Shown piece by piece: positions 33,061 through 41,750 of a DNA stretch of 48,224 nucleotides. Each line of letters opens with the position of its first letter. Positions within the stretch are counted from its first letter, which is position 1. Under the pieces are notes generated by a model that saw only the letters and a list, made by a program, of their open reading frames with translations, had not been told where the DNA came from and made no database searches. Origin of the DNA: Leucobacter sp. G161 (GTDB lineage: Bacteria > Actinomycetota > Actinomycetes > Actinomycetales > Microbacteriaceae); assembly GCF_001482305.1 (NCBI RefSeq), contig NZ_LOHP01000055.1:1-48224 (forward strand), written 5' to 3'. The translations under genes and the position numbers were made by a program.

Positions 33061-34035
33061 ATGACCGCACCCCGGACGGGAACCCCTCGGCCTGAATTCG
33101 ATCCTGAGCTGCGCGCGAGCCTCGCCGTCGTCGGCGGCATGTTCCCGCCAACGATCACCCCGGATCTGCTCGGGTTCATGCGAGAGTCGTACGCGTCTCC
33201 CCCGATCGCAGACACGCTCGCCGCGCGCGGCATCGAGCGCCGCGACGTCACGGTGCCCGGTCACGAGGGCGACCCGATCGTACTGAGCGTGCTCACGACC
33301 GGGGATCGCGCTGAGCCGCGGGTTGCGGTGCTCTTCGCCCACTCGGGCGGCCTCATGTTCGGCGACCGTTTCAGCGGCATCGATCTCGCGCTCGACTGGG
33401 TAACCGAGTTCGGGGCGGCGCTCATCACCGTCGAATACCGGCTCGCGCCCGAGTACCCCGATCCGGTCCCCCGTGAAGACGTCTACGCAGCGCTGTGCTG
33501 GGTGCACGATCACGCGGCAGAGCTCGGCGTGCGCGATGACGGGATCCTGCTGGCTGGCGCGAGCGCTGGTGGGAGTCTCGTCGCAGGGGCCGCTCTGGCG
33601 GCCCGCGACCGCGGCGGCCCGCCCCTGCTCGGGCAGGTGCTCGACTACCCGATGCTCGACGACCGCGACACCGGGCACTCCCTCACGCAGTTCGACGGCG
33701 TGGGCGTGTGGGATCGGGTGAGCAACGACACCGGCTGGCATGCGCTACTCGGCGCGGCCCGCGGCGGCAGCGATGTCTCACCGTACGCCGCCCCGGCTCG
33801 CGCGGCGGATCTCGGTGGGCTCCCGCCCACCTTCCTCACCGTGGGATCCGCGGAGATCTTCCGCACCGAGACCACCGCATTCGCGGAGCGGATCTGGCAA
33901 GCGGGCGGCAATGCTGAACTGCATGTCTGGCCGGGCGCTTTCCACGCCGCCGACATCTTCGCACCACACACCCGCGTCGGCCGCGCCATGATCCAGACCC
34001 GCAACGCCTGGGTCGAACACCTGCTCGTCGGCTGA
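33061..34035 (+). CDS. Alpha/beta hydrolase, hormone-sensitive-lipase type
   Basis: 324 residues, with AGGAGGAAG before the ATG. The oxyanion motif is HSGG (94-97) where the family usually has HGGG. The nucleophile elbow is GASAGG (Ser168). The acid is probably Glu265 in VGSAEIFRTE, where Asp is usual. The His is His295 in PGAFHAADIF. EYRLAPEYPDPVPRED is the classical family motif. It hydrolyses small esters in the cytosol. A PucR-type regulator gene follows 45 bases later on the same strand. Confidence 0.9.
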   Translation: MTAPRTGTPRPEFDPELRASLAVVGGMFPPTITPDLLGFMRESYASPPIADTLAARGIERRDVTVPGHEGDPIVLSVLTTGDRAEPRVAVLFAHSGGLMFGDRFSGIDLALDWVTEFGAALITVEYRLAPEYPDPVPREDVYAALCWVHDHAAELGVRDDGILLAGASAGGSLVAGAALAARDRGGPPLLGQVLDYPMLDDRDTGHSLTQFDGVGVWDRVSNDTGWHALLGAARGGSDVSPYAAPARAADLGGLPPTFLTVGSAEIFRTETTAFAERIWQAGGNAELHVWPGAFHAADIFAPHTRVGRAMIQTRNAWVEHLLVG

Positions 34036-34080
34036 CAACCGCTCCCCGACTTCAATTCGCCACCCGAGAGGAACACCGCG

Positions 34081-35118
34081 ATGCAAGAACTCCTCGGAAG
34101 CATCTCCCGCCTGGATCCCGGCGCGACGCTCGGCCTGCGGGTCATCGCATGTTTTGACGAGCTCATCCTCGGCAACGTGAACACCCGCGCGCTGCTCGCC
34201 GCGGCCGCGGCCCTTGCCGGCTGCCCCGCCGGCGTAGTTCGCTCGGGCGGGGGCGAGCCGATTGTCGTTTCACCGCGAGGCGAGATCCTCCCGCCCCCGC
34301 CCGACGGCTGCCCGGAGCCCGATCCCGAGCTCGGCCACGCGGTGTGGCTGCAGCGCGCCGGCGCCGCTGGCCCCAACGATGGCCTCATCCTTGAACGGCT
34401 CTCAATCGCCCTGTGTGCGCGCCACGGCGTCGCCCGCGAACAGGGGCGGCGGGGGCTCGGCCTCCTCCTCGACGCCTCGGTCCCGCTCACCGAGCGCACC
34501 GCTACCGCCGACGCGCTCGGCCTGCGGGGCGGCGACCACTACCGGGTGGTGCTCGCGCCGCTGTTCGCGGTGTGGGATCGCCACCCCGCGGGCCCGGAAG
34601 ATGTCATCAGCACCCGCTTCGGCCCCTTGCACGCCGTCCTCACTCCTGAGCGCTACGAGCCGTTTCAGGCGAACCCCTGCGGTATCGGCTCCGCACACCA
34701 GATCGCGGGCTTGCCACGCTCACTGCGCAGCGCACTCACCGCGCTCCGGTTGAGCGAGCCGGGCTCCCCGCCGGTGTGCGCCGACGCATACGGCGGACTC
34801 CTCGACGCGATCCCCGCAGAGGAAGACGATGCGCCACACGCAGACGTGGCAGCCGTTGCACGCATCGCCGGTCGGCCGTGGGGCCTGGACACCGTCGCCG
34901 CACTCGTCGAGTTCCAGACGGTCAGGGAGACCGCGCGCGCCCTCGGCGTGCACCACAGCACGCTGCAACACCGACTCACCGCGATCATCGACGAGCTCGG
35001 CTTCGCCGCAACCGAGGGGCTCGGCCGGGCCCGACTTGCGACCGCGTACCTCACGCACCGCGTCCGCACCTCCCGTGTCATGGAGGCGCCCCCGCCCGAA
35101 CACCAACGCCGGACCTAA
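34081..35118 (+). CDS. PucR-type transcriptional regulator
   Basis: 345 residues. The C-terminus is the PucR helix-turn-helix: TVAALVEFQTVRETARALGV then HHSTLQHRLTAIIDELGF (~285-325). The rest is a sensory region of GAF or PucR-like type with no motif I can name; the start IACFDELILGNVNTRALLAA is typical of actinobacterial members. It probably controls the esterase gene just upstream or the divergent serine hydrolase. It ends in a Pro/Arg tail and is convergent with rplL. Confidence 0.82.
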   Translation: MQELLGSISRLDPGATLGLRVIACFDELILGNVNTRALLAAAAALAGCPAGVVRSGGGEPIVVSPRGEILPPPPDGCPEPDPELGHAVWLQRAGAAGPNDGLILERLSIALCARHGVAREQGRRGLGLLLDASVPLTERTATADALGLRGGDHYRVVLAPLFAVWDRHPAGPEDVISTRFGPLHAVLTPERYEPFQANPCGIGSAHQIAGLPRSLRSALTALRLSEPGSPPVCADAYGGLLDAIPAEEDDAPHADVAAVARIAGRPWGLDTVAALVEFQTVRETARALGVHHSTLQHRLTAIIDELGFAATEGLGRARLATAYLTHRVRTSRVMEAPPPEHQRRT

Positions 35119-35132
35119 CTCCTCCAACGCAA

Positions 35133-35166
35133 AAGGTGGGCCGCCCCGTACGGGACGACCCACCTT
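35133..35166. terminator. Terminator between rplL and the PucR-type gene
   Basis: AAGGTGGGCCGCCCC and GGGACGACCCACCTT pair, with two G-U pairs, around GTAC. On the minus strand the stem is followed by UUUU-rich sequence, a good intrinsic terminator for rplJ-rplL. It can also serve the convergent gene ending at 35118. Confidence 0.8.
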
Positions 35167-35186
35167 CAGTTCGCTAGAGCGAGAAC

Positions 35187-35564
35187 TTACGCAAGCTTTA
35201 CGCCAGCGCCAGCTTCCTCGAGCTTAGCCTTTGCCTCTTCAGCTGCGTCCTTCTTTGCAGCCTCGAGAACGGTCTTCGGTGCCTCTTCGACGAGTGCCTT
35301 AGCCTCGCCGAGGCCCAGGCCGGTGAGCTCGCGCACAACCTTGATGACCTGGATCTTCTTGTCGCCAGCCGACTCGAGAACGACGTCAAACTCGTCCTTC
35401 TCTTCGACAGCCTCAGCAGCAGGAGCTGCAGCAGCAGCAACTGCGACGGGAGCAGCAGCCGAAACGTCGAACTCCTCCTCGAACGCCTTAACGAAGTCCG
35501 AGAGCTCGATGAGGGTCAGGCCCTTGAACTGCTCAAGCAGTTCTTCAGTCGAAAGCTTAGCCAT
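35187..35564 (-). CDS. rplL: 50S ribosomal protein L7/L12
   Basis: 125 residues. The N-terminal dimerisation and L10-binding part is [20 protein letters not shown]. The Ala-rich hinge is [17 protein letters not shown]. The C-terminal factor-binding domain is [20 protein letters not shown] to [15 protein letters not shown]. It forms the ribosome stalk that recruits translation factors. It follows rplJ by 72 bases. Codon use is strongly biased (GAG, AAG, GCA/GCC), as expected for a highly expressed gene. Confidence 0.98.
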   Translation of the reverse strand: MAKLSTEELLEQFKGLTLIELSDFVKAFEEEFDVSAAAPVAVAAAAAPAAEAVEEKDEFDVVLESAGDKKIQVIKVVRELTGLGLGEAKALVEEAPKTVLEAAKKDAAEEAKAKLEEAGAGVKLA

Positions 35565-35636
35565 GGTGATTCTCCTTGATGTTTGCCCTGCACATCGCGC
35601 AGGAACAGTGTGTTTCAGGTCGGCGGATGCCGATCC

Positions 35637-36146
35637 TTAAGCGTCCTGCTTCTCCTGCAGCGCGCCGAAGCCGCGAGCGGCCTTAGCGGGCAGAGCGTTG
35701 AACAGCTGTGCAGCGCCGATCAGCGAAGCCTTCATGGCGCCAGCGGCCTTAGCCAACAGCACCTCACGGCTCTCGAGATCGGCAAGCTTGCCTACCTCAG
35801 CGGCGGTCAAGGGCTTGCCATCGAAGTAGCCAGCCTTGATCACCAAAAGAGGGTTTGCCTTGGCGAAGTCACGCAGTGCCTTCGCGACGGTGACAGTGTC
35901 ACCGTGCACGAACGCGAGTGCCGACGGGCCAGCGAGCTCGTCGTCAAACGCGGTGATTCCAGCCTTGTTGGCTGCAATCTTGGTCAGCGTGTTCTTCGCC
36001 ACAGCGTATGTCGCGTGCTCGCGGATGCTGTTGCGGAGATCCCGCAACTGAGCAACCGTGAGACCGCGGTACTCAGTCAGCAGAACGGCGCCCGACTCTT
36101 CAAACTGCTTCTGAAGATCGGCGACCGTAGCGTCCTTCGTTGCCAT
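35637..36146 (-). CDS. rplJ: 50S ribosomal protein L10
   Basis: 169 residues starting [20 protein letters not shown]. The conserved [20 protein letters not shown] and [18 protein letters not shown] are present. The C-terminal helix ([19 protein letters not shown]) binds L7/L12 dimers. L10 anchors the stalk on 23S rRNA and represses its own operon by binding the mRNA leader. The leader upstream (36147-36360) holds the expected structured elements. Confidence 0.98.
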   Translation of the reverse strand: MATKDATVADLQKQFEESGAVLLTEYRGLTVAQLRDLRNSIREHATYAVAKNTLTKIAANKAGITAFDDELAGPSALAFVHGDTVTVAKALRDFAKANPLLVIKAGYFDGKPLTAAEVGKLADLESREVLLAKAAGAMKASLIGAAQLFNALPAKAARGFGALQEKQDA

Positions 36147-36228
36147 GGCGCTCCCTTAGTTGTCGTATCCGGGGCGGCGAATGCCTCCCGGCGGCCGTGC
36201 CGCACGAAGCAACTCCTGGAAAAGGAAA

Positions 36229-36360
36229 AAGCTCCGGCGCGCACGCACGGAGCTTCGAGATTCACGGAATTTGCATTCACGCTTCAAGGAGTTCGTACCT
36301 GCGCTGGTCCCCACGTCTCCATCACTGGATCGGCGAGCGTTCCGAAGTTCTTGCGAACTT
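36229..36360 (-). promoter_or_regulatory. rplJL leader with attenuator-like hairpin
   Basis: On the minus strand AAGCTCCG (36255-36248) pairs with CGGAGCTT (36236-36229) and is followed by a T-rich run (TTTTTCCTTTTCC), a good intrinsic terminator about 80 bases before rplJ. Upstream of it lies a second stem, AAGTTC (36345-36350)/GAACTT (36355-36360). This is the layout of ribosomal-protein L10 leaders, where L10-L12 binding favours termination or blocks translation. The rest of 36361-36507 shows no gene; the rplJ and enoyl-CoA hydratase promoters should lie there. Confidence 0.65.
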
Positions 36361-36507
36361 TACCGGCGGTCTTGGGCCACAGAGAACACTACCACACCGG
36401 CGCTAGCAGAGAAAACCGGCCGGCGCCGCCGTGCACATTCTCAGGTTCCGCGGGCACGCTGGGGGTGGGCCGCCGGGCCACCCCATCTGACGCAAAGGAG
36501 CTTCACC

Positions 36508-37314
36508 ATGGAAGAGCAGACCATCCACGCCGTCACCCTCGAGGTCGACGGCGCCGTCGCAACCCTCACGTTCAATCGCCCCGAGCAGCGCAACTCGCTG
36601 AGCGACGCGCTCGTCGCCCAGTCGCTCGAAGCGATCGAGCAGCTCATCGACACACCTGAGGTGCGCGTACTCGTGCTCACCGGCGCCGGCACACACTTCA
36701 GCGTTGGCGGCGACCTCGACAAGTTCTCGGCGGGTGAATTCACGAGCGAGGGCATGCCACTCGAGGCGAGTGTGCGTGAACTCGTCGGCGCAACTCAACT
36801 CTCGGTGCAGCTGCGCGAAAGCAGACTGCTCACGATTGCGGCCGTGCGCGGCGCATGCGCTGGCGCCGGCCTCTCGATCGCCGCGGCGTGCGACCTTCGG
36901 GTCGCCTCGGACACGTCCGTATTCCGTACGGCGTTCCTCGACGCGGGCCTCTCAGGCGACTTCGGCGGAACCTGGCTGCTCACGCGACTGCTCGGAGAGG
37001 CCAAGGCAAAGGAGCTCTTCTTACTGAACGAGAAGTTCGATGCTGCCGAGGCGCTTCGGATCGGGCTCGTGACCCGGGTATTCACCGACGACGAGCTCAT
37101 GGCAGGGGCGCTCATCCTCGCCGAGCAGCTCGCGGCGAAACCACCGATTGCGCTGCGCCACGTGAAGCAGAACCTCACCGACACGACACCAGACTTTTCG
37201 CTCGCCATCGGCCGCGAGGCCTACCGCAACATCGTCAGCGGGCGAACAGCGGACGCCGTTGAAGCCGCGACCGCGTTCCTCGAGAAGCGTGCGCCGGTGT
37301 TCACCGGGAAGTAG
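36508..37314 (+). CDS. Enoyl-CoA hydratase/isomerase (crotonase) family protein
   Basis: 268 residues from the ATG at 36508, with AAAGGAG upstream. The frame is open further 5' but overlaps the rplJ leader. The crotonase features are LTFNRPEQRNSLSDALVAQS, then the oxyanion loop THFSVGGDLDKF, and the second one, RGACAGAGLSIAAACDLRVA. The region of the second acid reads AGLSGDFGGTWLLTRLLG. It acts on acyl-CoA double bonds in fatty-acid or aromatic degradation; the exact reaction cannot be chosen. It stands alone, convergent with the response regulator gene. Confidence 0.9.
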   Translation: MEEQTIHAVTLEVDGAVATLTFNRPEQRNSLSDALVAQSLEAIEQLIDTPEVRVLVLTGAGTHFSVGGDLDKFSAGEFTSEGMPLEASVRELVGATQLSVQLRESRLLTIAAVRGACAGAGLSIAAACDLRVASDTSVFRTAFLDAGLSGDFGGTWLLTRLLGEAKAKELFLLNEKFDAAEALRIGLVTRVFTDDELMAGALILAEQLAAKPPIALRHVKQNLTDTTPDFSLAIGREAYRNIVSGRTADAVEAATAFLEKRAPVFTGK

Positions 37315-37334
37315 CGAGCAGCTGCGACCCGCCG

Positions 37335-38057
37335 CTAGTCGGCGGGCTTCAGCATGTAGCCCGCGCCACGCACCGTGTGGATCATCGCGGGTCGGCCCGC
37401 GTCGATCTTGCGGCGGAGGTACGAGATGTACAGCTCAACCACGGTCGGCTTGCCGTCAAAGTCGTAGCTCCAGACCCGGTCGAGGATCTGCGCCTTGGAC
37501 AGCACGCGGCCGGAGTTGCGCATGAGGTAGCGCAACAGCTCGAACTCGGTGTTGGTCAGCTGGATAATCTCGCCGGAGCGTGACACCTCGTAGCTGTCCT
37601 CGTTGAGCTCGAGGTCGCCGACGCGAAGAATGGGGTTGGGCTGCGATGCGAGGCGAAGCTGCGAGCGGCGCACGAGCCCGCGCAGCCGAGCAAGCAGCTC
37701 CTCAAGGCTGAACGGCTTAACGACGTAGTCGTCGCCGCCGGCGGTGAGGCCAGCAACGCGCTCCTCGACAGAGTCGAGAGCGGTCAAGAACAGCACGGGG
37801 AATACTTCTCCCTTCGCGCGCACTTTCGACAACAGCTGCATCCCGTCGAAGTCGGGGAGCATGATGTCGAATACCGCAACATCGGGCTGGAACTCAGCAA
37901 TCGCCTCGAGCGCCTCAGCACCCGTTGCGGCAGACCGCACGTCCCAACCCTCGTAGCGAAGGGCCATGGCAATGAGTTGCGTGATCGACTCCTCGTCATC
38001 TACGACGAGTGCGCGCACCATTGAACCATCTTGTCTCGTGAGCGTCTCGGCAACCAT
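37335..38057 (-). CDS. OmpR/PhoB family response regulator (orphan)
   Basis: About 240 residues from the ATG at 38057; an ATG at 38021 would start right at the receiver domain (MVRALVVDDEES). Neither has a ribosome site. Receiver domain: acidic pair DDE, phospho-acceptor Asp in VAVFDIMLPDFDG, Lys in DDYVVKPFSLEEL. The C-terminal winged helix is Trans_reg_C: LTNTEFELLRYLMRNSGRVL then TVVELYISYLRRKIDAG and VRGAGYMLKPAD. No histidine kinase gene is adjacent: neighbours are a convergent crotonase gene and a divergent nuclease gene. The partner must be elsewhere. Confidence 0.93.
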   Translation of the reverse strand: MVAETLTRQDGSMVRALVVDDEESITQLIAMALRYEGWDVRSAATGAEALEAIAEFQPDVAVFDIMLPDFDGMQLLSKVRAKGEVFPVLFLTALDSVEERVAGLTAGGDDYVVKPFSLEELLARLRGLVRRSQLRLASQPNPILRVGDLELNEDSYEVSRSGEIIQLTNTEFELLRYLMRNSGRVLSKAQILDRVWSYDFDGKPTVVELYISYLRRKIDAGRPAMIHTVRGAGYMLKPAD

Positions 38058-38240
38058 GCGTCCATAGTGCCTGTTTCGGCTGGGGACGGGCTGGGCACAC
38101 ACTTTGGCTGACAGGTGTATACTCTAGAAGTTTCGGCCGTTATTACGTTACGCTCCATTCGATAACTCATCTCCTAGACCGTTTTCCCGCCACGCGGGCA
38201 CCTGACAGCGAGTCGTCCGGCGCCGTGGGACAATGGGCCA

Positions 38241-38837
38241 GTGCTGAACCCCGATGTGTTTTCTGGAGCGCTCCGCTCGCGCATCGTCACTGACGGATCC
38301 GACCATAGCGCATGGATGCGGGCCCGAGCGCGCGGCATCACCGCGACCGACGTCGCGAAACTGTCGACCCCGCGCTCGATCGAGACGGCCGCCCGCGAGA
38401 AAATGTACGGCAGCAGGTTCATCGGCAATGCGTACACCGACCACGGCAAGGCACGCGAACCGGTGATCGCTGCCTGGGTCGAACGCGAGCACGGGATCCT
38501 CCCGAGTGCCGCACTCTTCCACGCGGAGTCTGACCTGCGCCACCTCGCCACGCCCGACGGTGTCGTCGAGCGTGCCGGCGGCGCGCTCGAGCTCGCTGAG
38601 ATTAAGACGACGAACAAGGAGTGGCGGGTGATCCCCCGCAACTACCTCAGGCAGATCTGGTGGCAACAGTACGTGCTCGGCGCGGAACGCACGCTCATGG
38701 TGTGGGAGCGGCACGAGAACTTCGTTCCCGTCGGCGAGCCAGAATTCCGGTGGATCGACCGCGATGAGTCCGAGATCGAGCGCCTCGTGAATCTCGCGGG
38801 CGAACTCATCGACGTGCTTATCGCCCGCACGACCTGA
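38241..38837 (+). CDS. YqaJ-type recombinase/exonuclease family protein
   Basis: 198 residues from a GTG at 38241. It has the PD-(D/E)xK core of lambda-exonuclease-like (YqaJ) nucleases: GNAYTDHGKAREPVIAAWVE supplies the conserved Gly/Glu helix. LATPDGVVER supplies the Asp and ELAEIKTTNK the E-x-K. YLRQIWWQQYVLG follows as the conserved Gln helix. Phage homologues chew one strand for recombination. Here it is a lone chromosomal gene with host-like codon use and no phage neighbours, so a housekeeping repair role is possible. Six bases separate its stop from the convergent PH-domain gene. Confidence 0.85.
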   Translation: MLNPDVFSGALRSRIVTDGSDHSAWMRARARGITATDVAKLSTPRSIETAAREKMYGSRFIGNAYTDHGKAREPVIAAWVEREHGILPSAALFHAESDLRHLATPDGVVERAGGALELAEIKTTNKEWRVIPRNYLRQIWWQQYVLGAERTLMVWERHENFVPVGEPEFRWIDRDESEIERLVNLAGELIDVLIARTT

Positions 38838-38842
38838 GCCCG

Positions 38843-39457
38843 CTACAGCGAAAACCCGCTCGCGCGCACCTGTTCGTCATAGCTGCGTTCCGACAGCTCC
38901 TGCAGTGCTGCGTGTAGCGTCTTCACACCTGGCGCATCCGGGATCCGCACCGCCTCCGCACCGATAAACAGCTCGATATCGCCTGATCCCCACATCCGCT
39001 GGATCGGGTTCTGTTTCGACCGAACCTCGCGCACGCGCGCGAGCGAGACCTCGGTGCGGTGCCGCACGAAGAACCCGTGGTGCATGATGACTCGGCGGGT
39101 CGTGACCACGGCGCGGCGGGCGAGCCAGCCCAGCAGCGGGCCGATCACGCCAAACGCGAGGACCAGGATCGCGCCCGCTGCCGCGGCCACATTCATCCAC
39201 AGCTCAGGCAGCGTGCCGATGAAGAAGCCACCGAGGCCGGCAGTGAGGAAGAGAATCACGATCACCGGGCCCAGGTGCCTGCCGTGCCGACGCACCCGGA
39301 TGACGACCTCCTCGGGCTGCAGCTGCACGCTGCTCGCGCCTCGCAGATCGGCGGCCGCCGGCGACGCCCAGGCCGGGGCATACCCGGCCGCGTCGAGCGA
39401 CGGTGCCCCCTCGGCGGGGAGCACCGTCGTCTCCTGAGTGTTCCGGGTACGCCGCAT
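38843..39457 (-). CDS. Bacterial PH-domain (bPH2) membrane protein
   Basis: 204 residues. An N-terminal Ala/Pro-rich cytosolic stretch precedes PEEVVIRVRRHGRHLGPVIV. Two membrane helices follow (PVIVILFLTAGLGGFFIG and WMNVAAAAGAILVLAFGVIG). The bPH2 core is next: RRAVVTTRRVIMHHGFFVRH, then EVSLARVREVRSKQNPIQRM and GSGDIELFIGAEAVRIPD. Such proteins are small, membrane-bound and of unknown role. The C-terminus (SERSYDEQVRASGFSL) is short and polar. It is common next to unrelated housekeeping genes in Microbacteriaceae. Confidence 0.88.
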   Translation of the reverse strand: MRRTRNTQETTVLPAEGAPSLDAAGYAPAWASPAAADLRGASSVQLQPEEVVIRVRRHGRHLGPVIVILFLTAGLGGFFIGTLPELWMNVAAAAGAILVLAFGVIGPLLGWLARRAVVTTRRVIMHHGFFVRHRTEVSLARVREVRSKQNPIQRMWGSGDIELFIGAEAVRIPDAPGVKTLHAALQELSERSYDEQVRASGFSL

Positions 39458-39508
39458 ACCTCTATTCTGCCCTGTCTCCCTCCGGGCGGGTGCCCGGCGT
39501 TCCGAGAA

Positions 39509-41071
39509 CTAGGCCTGATCCCCGTCGTCCACGAGCCCCTGGCGGGGCCGATCGTCAGCAGCGGGGGCTGCCGCCGCGTCCTCCTGATCGGCGACGGGCT
39601 GCGTCTCGACCTCAACGATGGTGACCGGAGCGTCGTCGCGCTGGGCGGGCGCAGGGTTCGCGTTCGAGCTCGCTGCGCGCCCGGCGGCAGCGCCAGCCGC
39701 GCTGCCGGTCACGACGCCGTTGAGCATCCCGACGAGGTCAACTCCGACGGTCTCGCGCGCCATCTCGAGCAGCCCCTTGAGGTTGCCCATCGCGTCACCA
39801 GCCACCTTCGCGGTGCCGTCGGCCGAGACGACGGTCATGCTGTCGATACCCGCAATCGCCTGCGCGTACTCGCCGGCGATCTCGGGGAGGCGGTGGATGA
39901 GCTCCTGCGCGAGCACCGCCTGCGATTGGGTCTCGAGTGCGCGTGCGCGCGCCTCGACGGCGACCGCCTCGGCAGTTCCCTTCGCCTGGATCGCCTCAGC
40001 TTCGGCACGGCCCTCGGCCGCAACCGCCTCTGACGCTGCGATACGGGCGGCGCGTGCCGCGAGGCCCTCGCGCTCGACGGCCTGCGCGCGACCGTCAGCG
40101 GCAGACACCGCAGCCGTCGCCTCGGCCTTGGCGAGCGCTTCGAGCCGGTACGCCTCAGCCTCGGCAACCGCGCGCACATCGGCGTTGAGCTTCTCGGTGC
40201 GCAGGGCAACCTCGCGCTGCGCGGTGATCTGCTGCTGCTCGACGATGGCCTGCTGCTGGATCGCCTGCTCGAGCGGGTCGGCCGCCTGTGCCTGGGCGTT
40301 CGCCTTGTCGGTCTCGGCCTGGATCTCGGCCTGGCGCAGCTTCAACTCACGGTTGCGGTCAAGCAGAACCTTCTCGGCGGCAATCTTCGCCTCCTCAGAC
40401 GCCTGGTAGGCGTTCGTCTCGGCGATGTCCGCCTGCTGCCGCACCTTCGCGGCTTCCGGGCGACCGATGTTCGCGATGTAGTCGGCGCCGTCGCGGATCT
40501 CCTGGAGCTGCAGCGTATCGACGACGAGGCCCTGCTTCGTGAGCGCCTCCTCAGCAGCTTCGAGCACGCTCTGCGCGACGACTGCGCGGTCGCGGATGAT
40601 CTGCAGCACGGTGAGGCCACCGATGATTGAACGCAGCGAGCCCGACAGCACCTCCTGCGTCGACTCGTCGATCTCGTCCGAGTTCGAGAGGAAGCGCTGC
40701 GCGGCCGCGCGGATCATTTCCTGCGTGCCGCCGACCTTCACGACGGCGACGGCCTGCGCCTGCATCGTGATGCCGTCGGTGGTCTGCGCCTCGGTCGTGA
40801 TGGAGAGCCGGCGCGAACGCAGCGAGATCGTGAATGACTTCTGCACGAACGGCAGCACGAAGACGCCGCCGCCGGTGACAACCTTCTGGCCTGACAGGTC
40901 GCGGATCGTGCCGCCCTGCGCCGCGGCGACCTCCTTACCCTTGCCGCCGGTGACAATGATTGCCTCGTCAGGCTTCGCGATCCGGTACCGCTTGATGATG
41001 ACGAGCGCGATGAGCACGAGCGCGACGACCGCGCCAAACACACCGACGATGGCTGGAGTGATGAAGAACAT
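39509..41071 (-). CDS. Flotillin family (SPFH domain) protein
   Basis: 520 residues. A single N-terminal membrane segment (VGVFGAVVALVLIALVIIKR, ~9-28) precedes the SPFH domain (~35-210; PDEAIIVTGGKGKEVAAAQG, then VLPFVQKSFTISLRSRRLSI). A long Ala/Glu/Gln coiled coil follows (~215-360; LKLRQAEIQAETDKANAQAQ). The flotillin C-terminal domain comes next, then an acidic Ala/Asp tail. It organises membrane microdomains as large oligomers, in B. subtilis FloT together with the NfeD-like YuaF. Here too an NfeD-like gene lies directly upstream (52 bases). Confidence 0.94.
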   Translation of the reverse strand: MFFITPAIVGVFGAVVALVLIALVIIKRYRIAKPDEAIIVTGGKGKEVAAAQGGTIRDLSGQKVVTGGGVFVLPFVQKSFTISLRSRRLSITTEAQTTDGITMQAQAVAVVKVGGTQEMIRAAAQRFLSNSDEIDESTQEVLSGSLRSIIGGLTVLQIIRDRAVVAQSVLEAAEEALTKQGLVVDTLQLQEIRDGADYIANIGRPEAAKVRQQADIAETNAYQASEEAKIAAEKVLLDRNRELKLRQAEIQAETDKANAQAQAADPLEQAIQQQAIVEQQQITAQREVALRTEKLNADVRAVAEAEAYRLEALAKAEATAAVSAADGRAQAVEREGLAARAARIAASEAVAAEGRAEAEAIQAKGTAEAVAVEARARALETQSQAVLAQELIHRLPEIAGEYAQAIAGIDSMTVVSADGTAKVAGDAMGNLKGLLEMARETVGVDLVGMLNGVVTGSAAGAAAGRAASSNANPAPAQRDDAPVTIVEVETQPVADQEDAAAAPAADDRPRQGLVDDGDQA

Positions 41072-41123
41072 GTTCCCTCCCAGGGACGTTCAGTTGGCAG
41101 ATTCCCGGCGTCGCCGCTGGGTG

Positions 41124-41672
41124 TTACAGGCTGGGGTCGACCGGCGCCGAGACAGGCTCGACGCGCACCGAGGTCGCGGTGATGGTCTGCGCGATGCGCA
41201 CCTGCGCGCCACGCGGAATGGCAGTCTCGGAGGTGGCCGATAGCGAGACACGCTCGCCGTGCCGCACGAGCGCGACCTCGCCGAGCCCGCCGGCGGGGAT
41301 CGCGAGCACGACGCCCGCCTCCGAGCCGACAAGTTCATCGCCGCTGACCGCGGTCGTCGATTCGGCACTGCGGATGACACGGCTCAGCCACCAGGCCGCC
41401 GCTCCCCCGAGCACACCGGCAACCGCGCCGAGCAGCCCAGCGAGCGGGGTGGGCACGCCTGCGCCGACCAGTCCGAACGCGGTAAACCCGAAGATCGCGG
41501 TGAACGCGGCAATCGTCGTCAGGCTTAGCGGGCCGTCACCGAAGTCGAACGCGTCGAAGATGCCGTCGAGCACGAGCGAGAGCAGCAGCAGGACACCGCC
41601 GACCACGCCGATGATGAGGAACACGCCGCCAGCAAGCAGCGACCCATCGAGCAGGCCCTCAAGCCAGTTCAT
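41124..41672 (-). CDS. NfeD-like (YuaF-type) membrane protein, flotillin partner
   Basis: 182 residues from the ATG at 41672, chosen for its GGGAG site; an ATG four codons upstream lacks one. Several membrane helices come first (GSLLAGGVFLIIGVVGGVLLLLSL, ~12-35, and ~55-95), including FGLVGAGVPTPLAGLLGAVA. A soluble OB-fold-like C-terminus follows (ELVGSEAGVVLAIPAGGLGE, RHGERVSLSATSETAIPRGA). This layout matches B. subtilis YuaF. It is the first gene of the flotillin pair. The OB-fold call is by pattern only. Confidence 0.82.
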   Translation of the reverse strand: MNWLEGLLDGSLLAGGVFLIIGVVGGVLLLLSLVLDGIFDAFDFGDGPLSLTTIAAFTAIFGFTAFGLVGAGVPTPLAGLLGAVAGVLGGAAAWWLSRVIRSAESTTAVSGDELVGSEAGVVLAIPAGGLGEVALVRHGERVSLSATSETAIPRGAQVRIAQTITATSVRVEPVSAPVDPSL

Positions 41673-41750
41673 GATCGCTCCCATAGCGCACCTCGTCGGT
41701 CAGTAACCCGGTCACCCCCAGCGTAGCAAGCAACCGGGTCACTGCGCCGG

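Noticed and set aside
38241..38837. YqaJ gene taken as sign of a prophage
   Set aside because: No integrase, terminase, structural gene or att repeats are nearby.
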